A DNA stretch of 64,000 nt from the NCBI RefSeq assembly GCF_000374845.1, contig NZ_KB895414.1, forward strand, positions 186,001 to 250,000. Reading direction: 5' to 3'. The position numbers were made by a program, and so were the translations under genes. The notes beneath the pieces are model-generated. The model saw nothing but the letters and a program-made list of their open reading frames with translations. It ran no database searches and was not told the origin of the DNA. Below, one piece after another: positions 7,905 to 16,475 of this stretch. This stretch comes from Paenibacillus terrigena DSM 21567 (lineage in GTDB: Bacteria > Bacillota > Bacilli > Paenibacillales > Paenibacillaceae). How positions within the stretch are numbered: the first letter of the stretch is position 1; each line of letters opens with the position of its first letter.

Positions 7905-8993
7905 ATGAAAAAGGAACAAACCGAGGTCGCCATCACGGAACATTTTTGTAAAAAAGTACATAACGACTCGAAAATCCAGCATGCATCTCTGCTGGTGCAC
8001 TCCGATCGGCTCGGCATTCACTTGAACTTGGCGGAAGGTCGGGCCGAACATCACACGATCCATCCTGAGCAACCTTTCTACATCGCAAGTATCAGTAAAT
8101 TGTTCACGTCCGTTCTTATTGGCATGCTGGTAGAAAAGGGGCAGCTGGCCTATGAAGACCCCATCTCACGGTATCTGGACCAAGATCTGCTGCATCAGCT
8201 GCACTTCTATAAAGGCAAGGATTATACGAGTGAGATCCAAATCAGGCATTTATTAAATCATACGTCAGGGCTTCATTGCTTTTTCGAGGATCAACCGAAG
8301 CAGGGGAAATCGATGATTGATAGGATTATCGATGAACCAGAGCGAACATGGACGCCGCAGGAAGCTCTGCTGTGGGCCAAAGCCCATCTACACGGACATT
8401 TCCCGCCGGGCAAAGGATTTCACTACTCAGATACGGGCTATCATCTCTTGGGGCTCATCATTGAGAAAGTCACCAGCCTGCCTTATCACGATGTTCTGCT
8501 AATTTATATTTTCGCGCCGCTCCGCATGTATGACTCTTATATTGCACCCGGTAAACCGATGCACCAAAGTGAATATCCATTAGCGCGTTTATTCGTTCGA
8601 CACATCGATGTGACGGATTATAACAGTATTAGCTTCATGTACGCCGGTGGCGGGATTGTATCGACGACGGAAGACCTGCTGCGATTTATGCGAGCTCTTG
8701 TAGGCCATGAGCTGATTTGTTCGCAGACGATAGACACAATGATGAAGGATTGGGCGAGATTCTTTCCAGGAATTGATTACGGCTACGGGGTGATGCGTTT
8801 TCGAGCCATCCCCATCCTCATGCCGGCCAAATACCATGCCTGGGGCAATGCAGGCTCAACAGGGTCCTTCATGTTCTACCATCCCGCTACTGACGCATAT
8901 CTGATCGGCAGTATGAATCAGTTCCGATACCATCAGAAGGGTATAAGGCTTATGATGCAGACGATCGATAAGCTGCTGAAATGCGATGCCTGA
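7905..8993 (+). CDS. Serine hydrolase, beta-lactamase class C / D,D-peptidase-like
   Basis: A 362-residue protein with the three motifs of the beta-lactamase-related superfamily: SISK (S-x-x-K, about 63-66) with the nucleophile Ser, YSD (Y-x-N-like, in FHYSDTGYHLLG, about 172-174), and a C-terminal WGNAGSTGSF strand replacing K-T-G. LLNHTSGL is another family signature. There is no signal peptide, so it probably acts in the cytoplasm on an ester or small peptide, unlike true penicillin-binding proteins. The ATG at 7905 follows AAAGGAATG. It is alone and followed by a strong hairpin. Confidence 0.82.
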   Translation: MKKEQTEVAITEHFCKKVHNDSKIQHASLLVHSDRLGIHLNLAEGRAEHHTIHPEQPFYIASISKLFTSVLIGMLVEKGQLAYEDPISRYLDQDLLHQLHFYKGKDYTSEIQIRHLLNHTSGLHCFFEDQPKQGKSMIDRIIDEPERTWTPQEALLWAKAHLHGHFPPGKGFHYSDTGYHLLGLIIEKVTSLPYHDVLLIYIFAPLRMYDSYIAPGKPMHQSEYPLARLFVRHIDVTDYNSISFMYAGGGIVSTTEDLLRFMRALVGHELICSQTIDTMMKDWARFFPGIDYGYGVMRFRAIPILMPAKYHAWGNAGSTGSFMFYHPATDAYLIGSMNQFRYHQKGIRLMMQTIDKLLKCDA

Positions 8994-9025
8994 ACGAAGC
9001 TATCAGATCCCCCAACGCATCAGAA

Positions 9026-9050
9026 AGAGCTCCGCGAATCGCGGAGCTCT
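9026..9050. terminator. Perfect 11-bp hairpin between convergent genes
   Basis: AGAGCTCCGCG-AAT-CGCGGAGCTCT lies between the convergent serine hydrolase and MerR genes. It has no long T-run on either strand, so termination strength is unclear, but position and symmetry suit a bidirectional stop. Confidence 0.5.
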
Positions 9051-9115
9051 CGATGCTTATCTAGACTTTCCACTCGACAAACTCGTCCGGATGGTATCGA
9101 ATATACGAGCTAATA

Positions 9116-9856
9116 CTACCTAGGATCTATGCAGAAGGACGCTGCAGCTGCTGCAAGATAATAAGCCAATCCCGTCTGCTGACCTTCTAACATTTGAAGA
9201 TGGAAATCATCCGTTAAGAAAAACTGGGTCTGCGCAGCAAAATCAGTCGGCGTTATCGTATGCCCGTGTGCGTTCAGAAAATCAAGATGACTGCCTATCC
9301 GCTGCCGTATCTTCTCATCGTGATGCTTCACGCCATTCCTTAGCGATTCCGCCATTCCCGCCATAAACGCCATCGCTTCCTTGGCTTGTTCATTCATCTC
9401 CGGCACATCGATCGGACCCGCTTCATGAAGATCATAATCATAGGCTTGCTTCAAGTGCTGCCGCTGCGCATCCAGCGCCTCTCTCCAGGCTTCGTCACTC
9501 TCAAACCCCCGGAATAATTCTTCCACATCCGTCCGTGTCCCATCCTTGGATTCGCGTAGAGTCTGAAGAATACGTTCCAGCCTTTGCTGACGTGCCTCAA
9601 GCAGCTTCTCCTGCTCACCCAGAATTTGAATGCGATCGGGTTCGCCTTCAAGCAATTGTTTGATTTGTTCGAGCGGGAACTCCAATTCACGATAGAACAA
9701 TATTTGCTGCAGACGCTCCAGCGCTTTGGTTCCATATAACCGGTACCCCGCATCGCTGATCTCCTTTGGGATGAGCAGGCCCATTTTATGATAGTGATGT
9801 AAGGTTTTGATCGTTACATTGGACATTCTTGATACTTCGTTGACCGTATAATGCAT
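9116..9856 (-). CDS. MerR-family regulator with TipAS-type antibiotic-recognition domain
   Basis: A 246-residue regulator. The N-terminal MerR winged helix (MHYTVNEVSRMSNVTIKTLHHY, about 1-70) and coiled-coil dimer helix (about 75-115) are followed by a helical C-terminal domain (about 130-246) with the globin-like TipAS pattern LRNGVKHHDEKIRQRIGSHLDFL. TipAS domains bind thiopeptide-like ligands and activate transcription. The start ATG lies after GAGGAGG. No target is adjacent; it is separated from the dockerin gene by a terminator. Length fits the TipA-L/Mta class of multidrug activators. It may control a distant or its own promoter. Confidence 0.88.
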   Translation of the reverse strand: MHYTVNEVSRMSNVTIKTLHHYHKMGLLIPKEISDAGYRLYGTKALERLQQILFYRELEFPLEQIKQLLEGEPDRIQILGEQEKLLEARQQRLERILQTLRESKDGTRTDVEELFRGFESDEAWREALDAQRQHLKQAYDYDLHEAGPIDVPEMNEQAKEAMAFMAGMAESLRNGVKHHDEKIRQRIGSHLDFLNAHGHTITPTDFAAQTQFFLTDDFHLQMLEGQQTGLAYYLAAAAASFCIDPR

Positions 9857-9925
9857 GTAAATGCACCTCCTCTGCTCAGTGTAAGGTCTCCCCTTAGGTA
9901 AGAGTCAAGTCATGAAATTCTCAGT

Positions 9926-9958
9926 TAAAAAAAGCACCCATTCCTCCCGAATGGGTGC
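9926..9958 (-). terminator. Terminator after the DUF4855 gene
   Basis: Arms GCACCCATT (9934-9942) and AATGGGTGC (9950-9958); on the minus strand the hairpin is followed by seven T residues. Confidence 0.85.
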
Positions 9959-9979
9959 CTTGCTTCCTTAAATTCCCGT

Positions 9980-12900
9980 TTACTTCACAATCTGCTTCGC
10001 GATAGCCGCCAAGTCCGCGATATCAATTTTGCCATCACCGTTGAGATCGCAAGCTTTAATCGCCGCCCAGTTCGGATCTTGGCTGGTCCGGCCATAATTT
10101 GCCGCCGCGATGGCCAAATCGCCGATGCTGACCTTGCCGTCACCGTTAACATCGCCAGAATTGCCCGGCGTAACGACAGTCACTTGAATCGTCAGCGATG
10201 CGGCCCTAATGCTTGATTCCGCCCCTTGATCGTCTGCGACAAGCGCATTCGATACGGCAATCGTCCCCGTTATCGGCGCCGTCACATTCTTGGCCCGGAA
10301 TGTCAGCTTCAATACGTTCGCTTTATCGCGAACGCCATGTGCTGCTCCTTCACTCGCGACGATGAACCGGAGCTTGCCCTCTGACGTTGTCATTTTATCC
10401 ACAATGCTCACGCCTGGCAAGATGGATTCTGCACCGACATACGTCATCGCAGCCGCATCGTACTGCAAGGATAAATCTTGTGCGTATACGGAACCGCTCA
10501 CTCGATCGAGTCCGAGAGTAACCGTAAACTCTTCTCCTGCCGCAACCGTGCTTTTACCCGTTAGCGTCATCGTAGGCGTATCCGGCTTCGGGGGCACAAT
10601 CGCACTTCTAAATTCCTTCACCGCGTCGCTTAGTGCGTTCACTGCTGTATCGACTTCGTCTTGCTTCGCCGCGCTTCTATCGTACACCGTCTGGGCAGCA
10701 GCGATCGCAGTAACCAGCTTCGCTTGAGCTGCTTCGGAGACTTGCCCTGGCGCTGAACCTACGCTCGTATCGTCATGCAGCTTCTTCGCTTGATCGATAT
10801 CCGCTCTCAGCTTGCTCTTATCAACGTCAATGCCGAGAACTTCGATTTCATCAAGGAAGACCCAGACGTTGACCGGGAATTCGACCTTGACGTAGCGGGC
10901 GTACACTTTATCAGCTCCCGCTTCTCCCGGCACACCGTCAATTATCCCGCTCCAGCTCACGAACTCGGCTGAGGCTGCATCTTGTGCCGGTGGTGGAGTA
11001 ACGGTTGCAAGCCGGCTCCAGGATTGGCCGTCAGATGAGATGGAAAAAGTGACGCTCTGAGGGAAATAGATACCGGGTCCTCTATCCTGAAGAAAATGAG
11101 CTCTAACTAGCCCGATCGATTTGCTGCTGCCCAAATCAAATGTAATTGTGCGGCTTCGTTCGTCAGGGTAGTCGCTCCCCGCAAATCCCTGCCATTGCTT
11201 GTTGCCGTAATCCGTCCCGCCGAATTGGCCGTTCGTAAGTTCGTTCCCGGAATCGGGATAGTTGCTGTTAGGCGGCTTCGAAACCGTATAATTTTTGCCA
11301 AGAACTAAATTGCTGAGCCCCGAGCTGTCAGACCAGGAATGAATGAGAACTTGAGCGTAGGTATCAAGTATCGTTACTGCCGGAGCGGAAATCAGCCCTT
11401 GCGATTGCACGGCTGGGTCGTGAATGTGCGCGAGAAAATCCTTCATATTTGCTACGGCATCCTTCGGCTTGTTTTGCTCCAGAAGAAGCTTGATGGTCTG
11501 CAACCGATTCGACAACTCACTGCCAAAAGCCGAATCGATTTCTTTCGATGCGACATAACCCCGTACAAGCTCAGACATCGTCTCTGGCGCCGGGCTGTTG
11601 TTAGTGGCGTACGTTCCGTTCAAATATTGGTACAACCAGTCATACATTAGACGCAAATCAGGATCCTTACTCACCCCTAAGTTGTATACTGCATTATTGC
11701 CTTGGTAATAAGCTCTAAACCCTTTTTGCATCAAACCAGTTGAGACGCCGCTGTTCAAGTAGTCGATATAACGTTCGAGGAATACGCCGTCCGTCAACAT
11801 CCGGTCATCAAACTCGACTTCGATCCCCATCCCATACCGCTTAGCATTATTCGCGGCATCTTCCAGACGGTCAACATCCATTCCGCCGAAGAAGTAGTTC
11901 GGCTGGTAGGCAACGGTATCAAACCCTACGTCTTTCCACATATAGCTTTTGTATGCCAAGGAGTGAGGAATCCAGAAAAATTTCAGGTTCATGTCATGGA
12001 CTTTGCCGCTTACGGCTTTAACTAGGTCCGGTCCCGCAGCGCTTGTGCTGATTTGCTCTTCCAGCCAGTACATGCCGACAAGCTCCAGATTGGAATAATG
12101 CTCGGCCTGCCATCTTTGGCGGACCTGATCCAACCACCACTTCACCGCTTTTTGCCTGTTATCTAGCGCTTTCGCTTTGCCGACATCGGAATCGTTGAAG
12201 CTTTCGGATACGCCGTCACCGTCAACGTCGCCAAAATTTTTCAAGTCTTCGCCTGGATTCGGAATCATTAGTACAACCTTCACTTTATGATCAGGCTGAT
12301 TCAGCTTGGCTCCGACTTCCACGGTAGCCTCATTCAACTGCTGCATATCCCCCTTGGCTGCAAAGGTTTTATCTAAATACCATTTCCAGTCCTCTAGGAT
12401 CGTCTGCCCAACACCGAAATCCCGTCCGGCAGGCGAAGCCAGCCCGAGATATAACACGCCGTCAAACAGCCAATCGGTCGGCTCGCCATTTTTATTCACA
12501 TAGCTGATGTTCGGGATAATCCGTTCCTTCTTCCAATCACCCAGACCATTATCATACTGTCCGTTATACAGCAGATTCAGATTTCGGATCCCGGCCGTAG
12601 CTTCCCCCGGTGCCAAAAAATGAGGCTGCTCGGCAGGAACCTTCACGGCTCCACTCAGCTCACCGTCCGTACCCATAATTTCGATTTCATCAATGTATTC
12701 CCATTGCGATTGATGCATCGTAAAGATGACTTTCACATAACGCGCATAAGCCATCTTGCCATCCGTATTCCCACCTTTGATTCCGTCCCGGCTGCCGTCC
12801 CACACAAAGGTCTCCTGTCTAGGCGGTCCTTCCCCCCAGAGCAGTTGGGTGGCGTTATGGGAGAGCAATCCCCAATTCGCCTTATCGTCTGAGACATACA

Positions 12901-13384
12901 TCGATACCGTCAGCGGCACGAGGATCGAGTTGGTAGGATAATCTTGGAAGAAATGAGCTGAAATCTTTCCGATCGACTTTTCCTTACCCAAATCGAACAC
13001 GACTTCGCGCGATTTGCCGCGCAGATGTCCTACCCACGCCGGGTCATTCATATCCAACTTGGCGTATTTTCCATCTGTAAGCTTGTGCCCGTCGTCGGGA
13101 TGTGAGGCTTCCGGCGCTTCGGACCATTCATAGGAAAGGCCTGCCGCGAGATTGCGGAATTTCACCTTGTCCTCGATAGGGGGTGTTGCAGATTTCCTGC
13201 CATCCGCCGGTTGATCCGGTACGGCCTGTGGACTTTCTGTATCATTTCCTTCCGTCTGGTCTGCATCTCCCGCCTGCGCGATCGTTACGGCCGGAACAGG
13301 CGATTTCGCCTGCACCGCAGAAACCGGGGCCATCAGCAATACTGCCGCCATCAAGACGGATACCCATTTTTTATTCGAATTCAT
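9980..13384 (-). CDS. Secreted DUF4855 protein with discoidin, FIVAR, cohesin and dockerin modules
   Basis: An 1134-residue exported protein. Order: signal peptide (1-27, cut after VSAVQA), discoidin (F5/8-C) module (about 78-241), DUF4855 core (about 258-581, with NLLYNGQYDNGLGDW and WIPHSLAYKSYMWKD), a second discoidin (about 698-851), a FIVAR helical repeat (about 858-930), a cohesin-type beta-sandwich (about 931-1068, SVYAQDLSLQYD) and a dockerin type I (about 1075-1134) with two calcium loops DVNGDGKVSIGD and DLNGDGKIDIAD. ATG 13384 is preceded by AAAGGAG; an upstream in-frame extension is not needed. Cohesin and dockerin in one chain allow self-assembly or binding to the GH2 protein at 46878-52250. 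A cre-like site lies upstream. The enzymatic role of DUF4855 is unknown. Confidence 0.85.
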   Translation of the reverse strand: MNSNKKWVSVLMAAVLLMAPVSAVQAKSPVPAVTIAQAGDADQTEGNDTESPQAVPDQPADGRKSATPPIEDKVKFRNLAAGLSYEWSEAPEASHPDDGHKLTDGKYAKLDMNDPAWVGHLRGKSREVVFDLGKEKSIGKISAHFFQDYPTNSILVPLTVSMYVSDDKANWGLLSHNATQLLWGEGPPRQETFVWDGSRDGIKGGNTDGKMAYARYVKVIFTMHQSQWEYIDEIEIMGTDGELSGAVKVPAEQPHFLAPGEATAGIRNLNLLYNGQYDNGLGDWKKERIIPNISYVNKNGEPTDWLFDGVLYLGLASPAGRDFGVGQTILEDWKWYLDKTFAAKGDMQQLNEATVEVGAKLNQPDHKVKVVLMIPNPGEDLKNFGDVDGDGVSESFNDSDVGKAKALDNRQKAVKWWLDQVRQRWQAEHYSNLELVGMYWLEEQISTSAAGPDLVKAVSGKVHDMNLKFFWIPHSLAYKSYMWKDVGFDTVAYQPNYFFGGMDVDRLEDAANNAKRYGMGIEVEFDDRMLTDGVFLERYIDYLNSGVSTGLMQKGFRAYYQGNNAVYNLGVSKDPDLRLMYDWLYQYLNGTYATNNSPAPETMSELVRGYVASKEIDSAFGSELSNRLQTIKLLLEQNKPKDAVANMKDFLAHIHDPAVQSQGLISAPAVTILDTYAQVLIHSWSDSSGLSNLVLGKNYTVSKPPNSNYPDSGNELTNGQFGGTDYGNKQWQGFAGSDYPDERSRTITFDLGSSKSIGLVRAHFLQDRGPGIYFPQSVTFSISSDGQSWSRLATVTPPPAQDAASAEFVSWSGIIDGVPGEAGADKVYARYVKVEFPVNVWVFLDEIEVLGIDVDKSKLRADIDQAKKLHDDTSVGSAPGQVSEAAQAKLVTAIAAAQTVYDRSAAKQDEVDTAVNALSDAVKEFRSAIVPPKPDTPTMTLTGKSTVAAGEEFTVTLGLDRVSGSVYAQDLSLQYDAAAMTYVGAESILPGVSIVDKMTTSEGKLRFIVASEGAAHGVRDKANVLKLTFRAKNVTAPITGTIAVSNALVADDQGAESSIRAASLTIQVTVVTPGNSGDVNGDGKVSIGDLAIAAANYGRTSQDPNWAAIKACDLNGDGKIDIADLAAIAKQIVK

Positions 13385-13787
13385 CAAGACCAGCTCCTTT
13401 TTAAATTCTCTAAGTACAGAAATACCTGAAACCTTTACACCCATTTTCCTGTTCCGGGTGAACGCTCGATTTTGATCCCCCCTTTCACGAAATCCGTAAT
13501 AAAAAAAATCGATGAAGTTCTGCAGACTAACCCGTTAGCGCTTTCAAAAGAGAAGAAAGGTTTTCCCGGGTAATAATTCTGAAAAGCGATTTCGGGCCCG
13601 TGCTTCCGCATGGATTCATGATAATGGGGGATTTAAAAGGAAGGCAAGCAACATAATTTGATATGCTGCGCAATATTTTCGCACGCAATATAAGGCGTAT
13701 TCATGCGTAGAAAATGGTTCAGAAGTAAAAAAATGTATATCAATGTAAAGAAAAGTGCATGGTCTTATGTAAGGAGATAGACACACG
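13385..13787. other. Intergenic region upstream of the DUF4855 gene
   Basis: About 400 bases, AT-rich. It contains the cre-like site at 13533-13546 and presumably the promoter of the DUF4855 gene, but no clear -35/-10 pair could be fixed. No gene is seen. Confidence 0.5.
13533..13546 (-). promoter_or_regulatory. cre-like catabolite repression site
   Basis: The minus strand reads TGAAAGCGCTAACG, matching 13 of 14 positions of the CcpA consensus TGWAANCGNTNWCA. It lies about 150 bases upstream of the DUF4855 start, suggesting glucose repression of this extracellular protein. Confidence 0.6.
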
Positions 13788-13818
13788 AAAAAAGGCCCTG
13801 TCCGGAATGGACAAGGCC
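13788..13818 (-). terminator. Terminator after the SLH-GH18 gene
   Basis: Arms GGCCCTGTCC and GGACAAGGCC, followed on the minus strand by TTTTTTCG. Confidence 0.8.
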
Positions 13819-13851
13819 AATAAAAATAGATATCATTCCACATTTATTCTC

Positions 13852-15456
13852 TTAATACGATGCATAGCGAATGGCATTGCTCAAACTTGTCCAGATATCG
13901 TCGGTTTCCGCTCCTATATACCAAAACGCAAAACCCGCTACCCCTCGCTTGGCCGCCATCATCGTTTTTAGTCCGAGGGAACGTCCGTCTTCCACCCAGA
14001 TCCGGTGCCCGCTCCCTTGGCGGATGTAACTGAGGACATACTGCCCTAGGTCCGAATCCCATGAGCGGTTATAGGCTACGGAGCGAATACGGTAACCCTG
14101 CTGAATCAAAGACAGCTCTTCGGACGACGCCCCGCCCGGCTGAAGCGTCCAATCCCTCGTATAAAACGGAAGCGCCAGAATGGTTTTGGAAGCCGGAACG
14201 ACGGAAAGTAACTGATTTAAGGCCGATTGAACCCAAGGGAACGAGGATACAGAACCCGCCACGGGATCGCCGTCCCAATGCTCGTCATACCCCATCAATA
14301 CCACATAATCCGCATATCTTCCAAGCGCTTCATAGTCAAAGGCTTCGGTCCAATCTGTACCCAGGTCCGGGGAAACATCAATAGACAGCACCGCCCCTGC
14401 CTTCCGCAGGCTCGTTCCGAGTTCGGAAATGAATGCCGTTAGCGACAGCCTGTCCTCTGGACTTACGTTCTCGAAGTCCACGTTAATTCCAGATAATTCG
14501 TATGTCTTCACATAACCGGCAAGTTTCTGAATGACAGCAGCCCGCTTTTTCTCGTCCGACAGGATCTGATGCGTCAACACCGGATCCGAATGGTTTCCGA
14601 GCATAGCCCATACCTTTTTGTTGTTCTGCTCGGCCCAGCTAGAGAGGCTGGCGTCTGCATAGTTCGAAAGAGGATTTGATGCATCTTCCAGAAAAAACCA
14701 CCTTGGTACCAACGTATTTACATTGCTGTTCTTCACCTGCTCCTTAAACTGGGATGTCGTTAATCCGTTTTGCCAGCCCAGTTGGATGCCTTCGTTCGGC
14801 TTTTTGTGGATCGCATTGTACCAAACCTTGTCCTTCAGGACCCTGGCGAGTACCGCAGCCGTTTCCTCGCGACTCATGGCATCCGCCGGACGGAACTTCC
14901 CGTTTGCTCCATCCATAAGGCCAAGCGTATGCGCGGCTTGTACATAAGGAGCTGCCCAAGGTGCGATTTGATCCGCATCTGTATATGAAAGACTGCTACC
15001 GGAATCGTTACCGGGATCAACCTTCAGCGCCCTGACGATCAGCACGGCGGCTTCCTGTCTCGTAATTCGAGCCGACGGCTCGAACGTACGCTTGCTTTTC
15101 CCCTCAGCGACACCGAGTTGAACAGCAGCTTCAATCCAGCCGTAATACCAGCTTTTCGCAGCAACGTCGCTAAACGTCGGCATATCGGCAGCCACAGGCG
15201 CAAGCTTAAGCAAACGGTCGGTCATGGCCACAAATTCGGCGCGTGTCACGTTTTTTTTCGGTTCAAATTTCCGGTTGCCCGTGCCGTTTACGACACCTTC
15301 CTTGATAAGTTCTATAATTTCTTTCTTGGCAAAACTGCCGGCAATATCGTCAAACGGCATAGAGGTAGACGCAGCCGCTGCCGGCGCGTTGGTAAAAGCG
15401 CCGGACACCATGGCCGTCGCCATCCATACAGCTAAAATTTTGTTACGTATCTTCAA
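13852..15456 (-). CDS. S-layer-anchored GH18 (chitinase-like) glycosidase
   Basis: A 534-residue protein: signal peptide (about 1-28, ending APAAAAS), three SLH domains (about 32-215, e.g. FDDIAGSFAKKEIIEL, TFSDVAAKSWYYGWIEAAVQLGVAEG and YTDADQIAPWAAPYVQAA) that bind pyruvylated wall polymers, then a GH18 barrel (about 225-530). The GH18 catalytic strand is GINVDFENV (about 317-325), with the Glu as acid; the D-x-x-D-x-D-x-E series is partly degenerate (GINVDFE). It resembles the YdhD/YaaH spore cortex and wall lyase group more than true chitinases. TTG 15456 follows GCGAGGC by nine bases. The substrate is probably peptidoglycan or chitin-like glycan. Confidence 0.85.
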   Translation of the reverse strand: MKIRNKILAVWMATAMVSGAFTNAPAAAASTSMPFDDIAGSFAKKEIIELIKEGVVNGTGNRKFEPKKNVTRAEFVAMTDRLLKLAPVAADMPTFSDVAAKSWYYGWIEAAVQLGVAEGKSKRTFEPSARITRQEAAVLIVRALKVDPGNDSGSSLSYTDADQIAPWAAPYVQAAHTLGLMDGANGKFRPADAMSREETAAVLARVLKDKVWYNAIHKKPNEGIQLGWQNGLTTSQFKEQVKNSNVNTLVPRWFFLEDASNPLSNYADASLSSWAEQNNKKVWAMLGNHSDPVLTHQILSDEKKRAAVIQKLAGYVKTYELSGINVDFENVSPEDRLSLTAFISELGTSLRKAGAVLSIDVSPDLGTDWTEAFDYEALGRYADYVVLMGYDEHWDGDPVAGSVSSFPWVQSALNQLLSVVPASKTILALPFYTRDWTLQPGGASSEELSLIQQGYRIRSVAYNRSWDSDLGQYVLSYIRQGSGHRIWVEDGRSLGLKTMMAAKRGVAGFAFWYIGAETDDIWTSLSNAIRYASY

Positions 15457-15599
15457 AACAAATGCCTCGCTTTTTTTTCATAGAATAGATTCATAACCCA
15501 TAACTTCTATCCTATCAAAAAGGGCACGGAAGGTGGACGACCAAATCATGGAACGATGAGCGAAACGATGGATGGGGTGCAATAAGTCGCTAGGTTGGG

Positions 15600-15776
15600 C
15601 TGATTTCACCCTTGGGGATCTTTGTTCTACCGGAGCGGCTGGGGTTATCAGCGGAAAGCCTGCCGTGGCTCACTGTTCCCGATGGCATTGGTGAATTGAT
15701 CGGAGGGCTGGTGACGTTTATACTCGCCTCCAGCCTCCTTCCTCGCATCATGTTATTGATGAGACTCACACTCTGA
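15600..15776 (+). pseudogene. Fragment resembling the C-terminal end of a membrane protein
   Basis: An open frame with no canonical early start (a TTG at 15612 is possible) encodes a hydrophobic tail (GIGELIGGLVTFILASSLL) and ends 11 bases inside the convergent DUF6526 gene. The translation looks like real membrane protein, but a stop closes it off upstream. It is probably a decayed gene end. I cannot name the parent. Confidence 0.35.
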
Positions 15777-16197
15777 AAAGATCTGCTCGCCATTTCGTGA
15801 TCGCTCTCTTGATCGCGTCAGGCTGCATCCCCGTCTCCGCAGTTTTCGAGCATAGCGCTGGAAACTCCTCATCCGCTGCGAACCGAAGCGCGATGATCTG
15901 CTTCATGGTCAGACTTGGATCTATTGGCTTCCCTGTTAGGCGATAGTACCGGAAATTCTCCTCTTGACGAATGATCCGGTCCTGAAGCTTGGTACTGTAA
16001 ATCCGCAGCAGACCAGTAAGCAGTACGATTGCAATCGCCATGCCCAAGAGCAAGACAGATGCGTAGCTGAATGCCTCTTGAATCGCATAAACGATGGACG
16101 CAATCAGCACAATTAACACAATCAGGCTCAACGCAAAATGATACATCGGGTCCACTTTCTTATGATTTTGATAGGTTTGTTGACTCGGTTGACTCAT
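15766..16197 (-). CDS. DUF6526-family small membrane protein
   Basis: A 143-residue protein beginning MSQPSQQTYQNHKKVDPMYHF, the QNHK-x-x-DP-x-YH signature of the DUF6526 family. Two transmembrane helices follow (about 22-43 and 48-66), then a cytoplasmic region (RIYSTKLQDRIIRQEENFR, later RFAADEEFPALC). The function of the family is unknown. The ATG at 16197 is eight bases after GGAGGAG; a TTG one codon earlier is also possible. It is monocistronic and overlaps a decayed plus-strand fragment at its 3' end. Confidence 0.8.
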   Translation of the reverse strand: MSQPSQQTYQNHKKVDPMYHFALSLIVLIVLIASIVYAIQEAFSYASVLLLGMAIAIVLLTGLLRIYSTKLQDRIIRQEENFRYYRLTGKPIDPSLTMKQIIALRFAADEEFPALCSKTAETGMQPDAIKRAITKWRADLFRV

Positions 16198-16407
16198 CAA
16201 TAAATCTCCTCCATTTCAATAGTTAAGACTTTGGCATTTGGCTCAACAATTATCTTGCTAGTAATTTCATTCGAGCAAGGCGTTCAGGTTCCTGCTGCTA
16301 GGCATTGGATTCTGAGATAAATCTTCTATTCATTCATCCATGATCTGGTTCGTTACTACCGCTAACTTAGATGGGTTTATCGATCCCAGACAATTAATAA
16401 ATAATGG

Positions 16408-16455
16408 TTGCACAATTAATTGTGTATGGTATATACTGATTACATAATACACAGT
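16408..16455 (+). promoter_or_regulatory. Promoter and probable TetR operator for the DrrAB-like exporter
   Basis: TTGCAC (16408-16413), 18 bases, TATACT (16432-16437). A 14-bp palindrome CACAATTAATTGTG (16411-16424) overlaps the -35, and TGTGTAT (16421-16427) pairs with ATACACA (16447-16453). The 9-mer ATACACAGT recurs at the tetR promoter (19082-19090). Confidence 0.6.
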
Positions 16456-16475
16456 TAAATGAAGGGAGCACGACC

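Noticed and set aside
9066-9120. Minus-strand text SSYIRYHPDEFVEWKV just after the MerR stop
   Set aside because: Protein-like, but only 17 codons between stops and without a start; too short to call, perhaps a decayed gene end.
13616-13843. 75-codon minus-strand frame upstream of the DUF4855 gene
   Set aside because: Tyr/Phe/Cys-rich random-looking text, no ribosome site, and it runs through a terminator.
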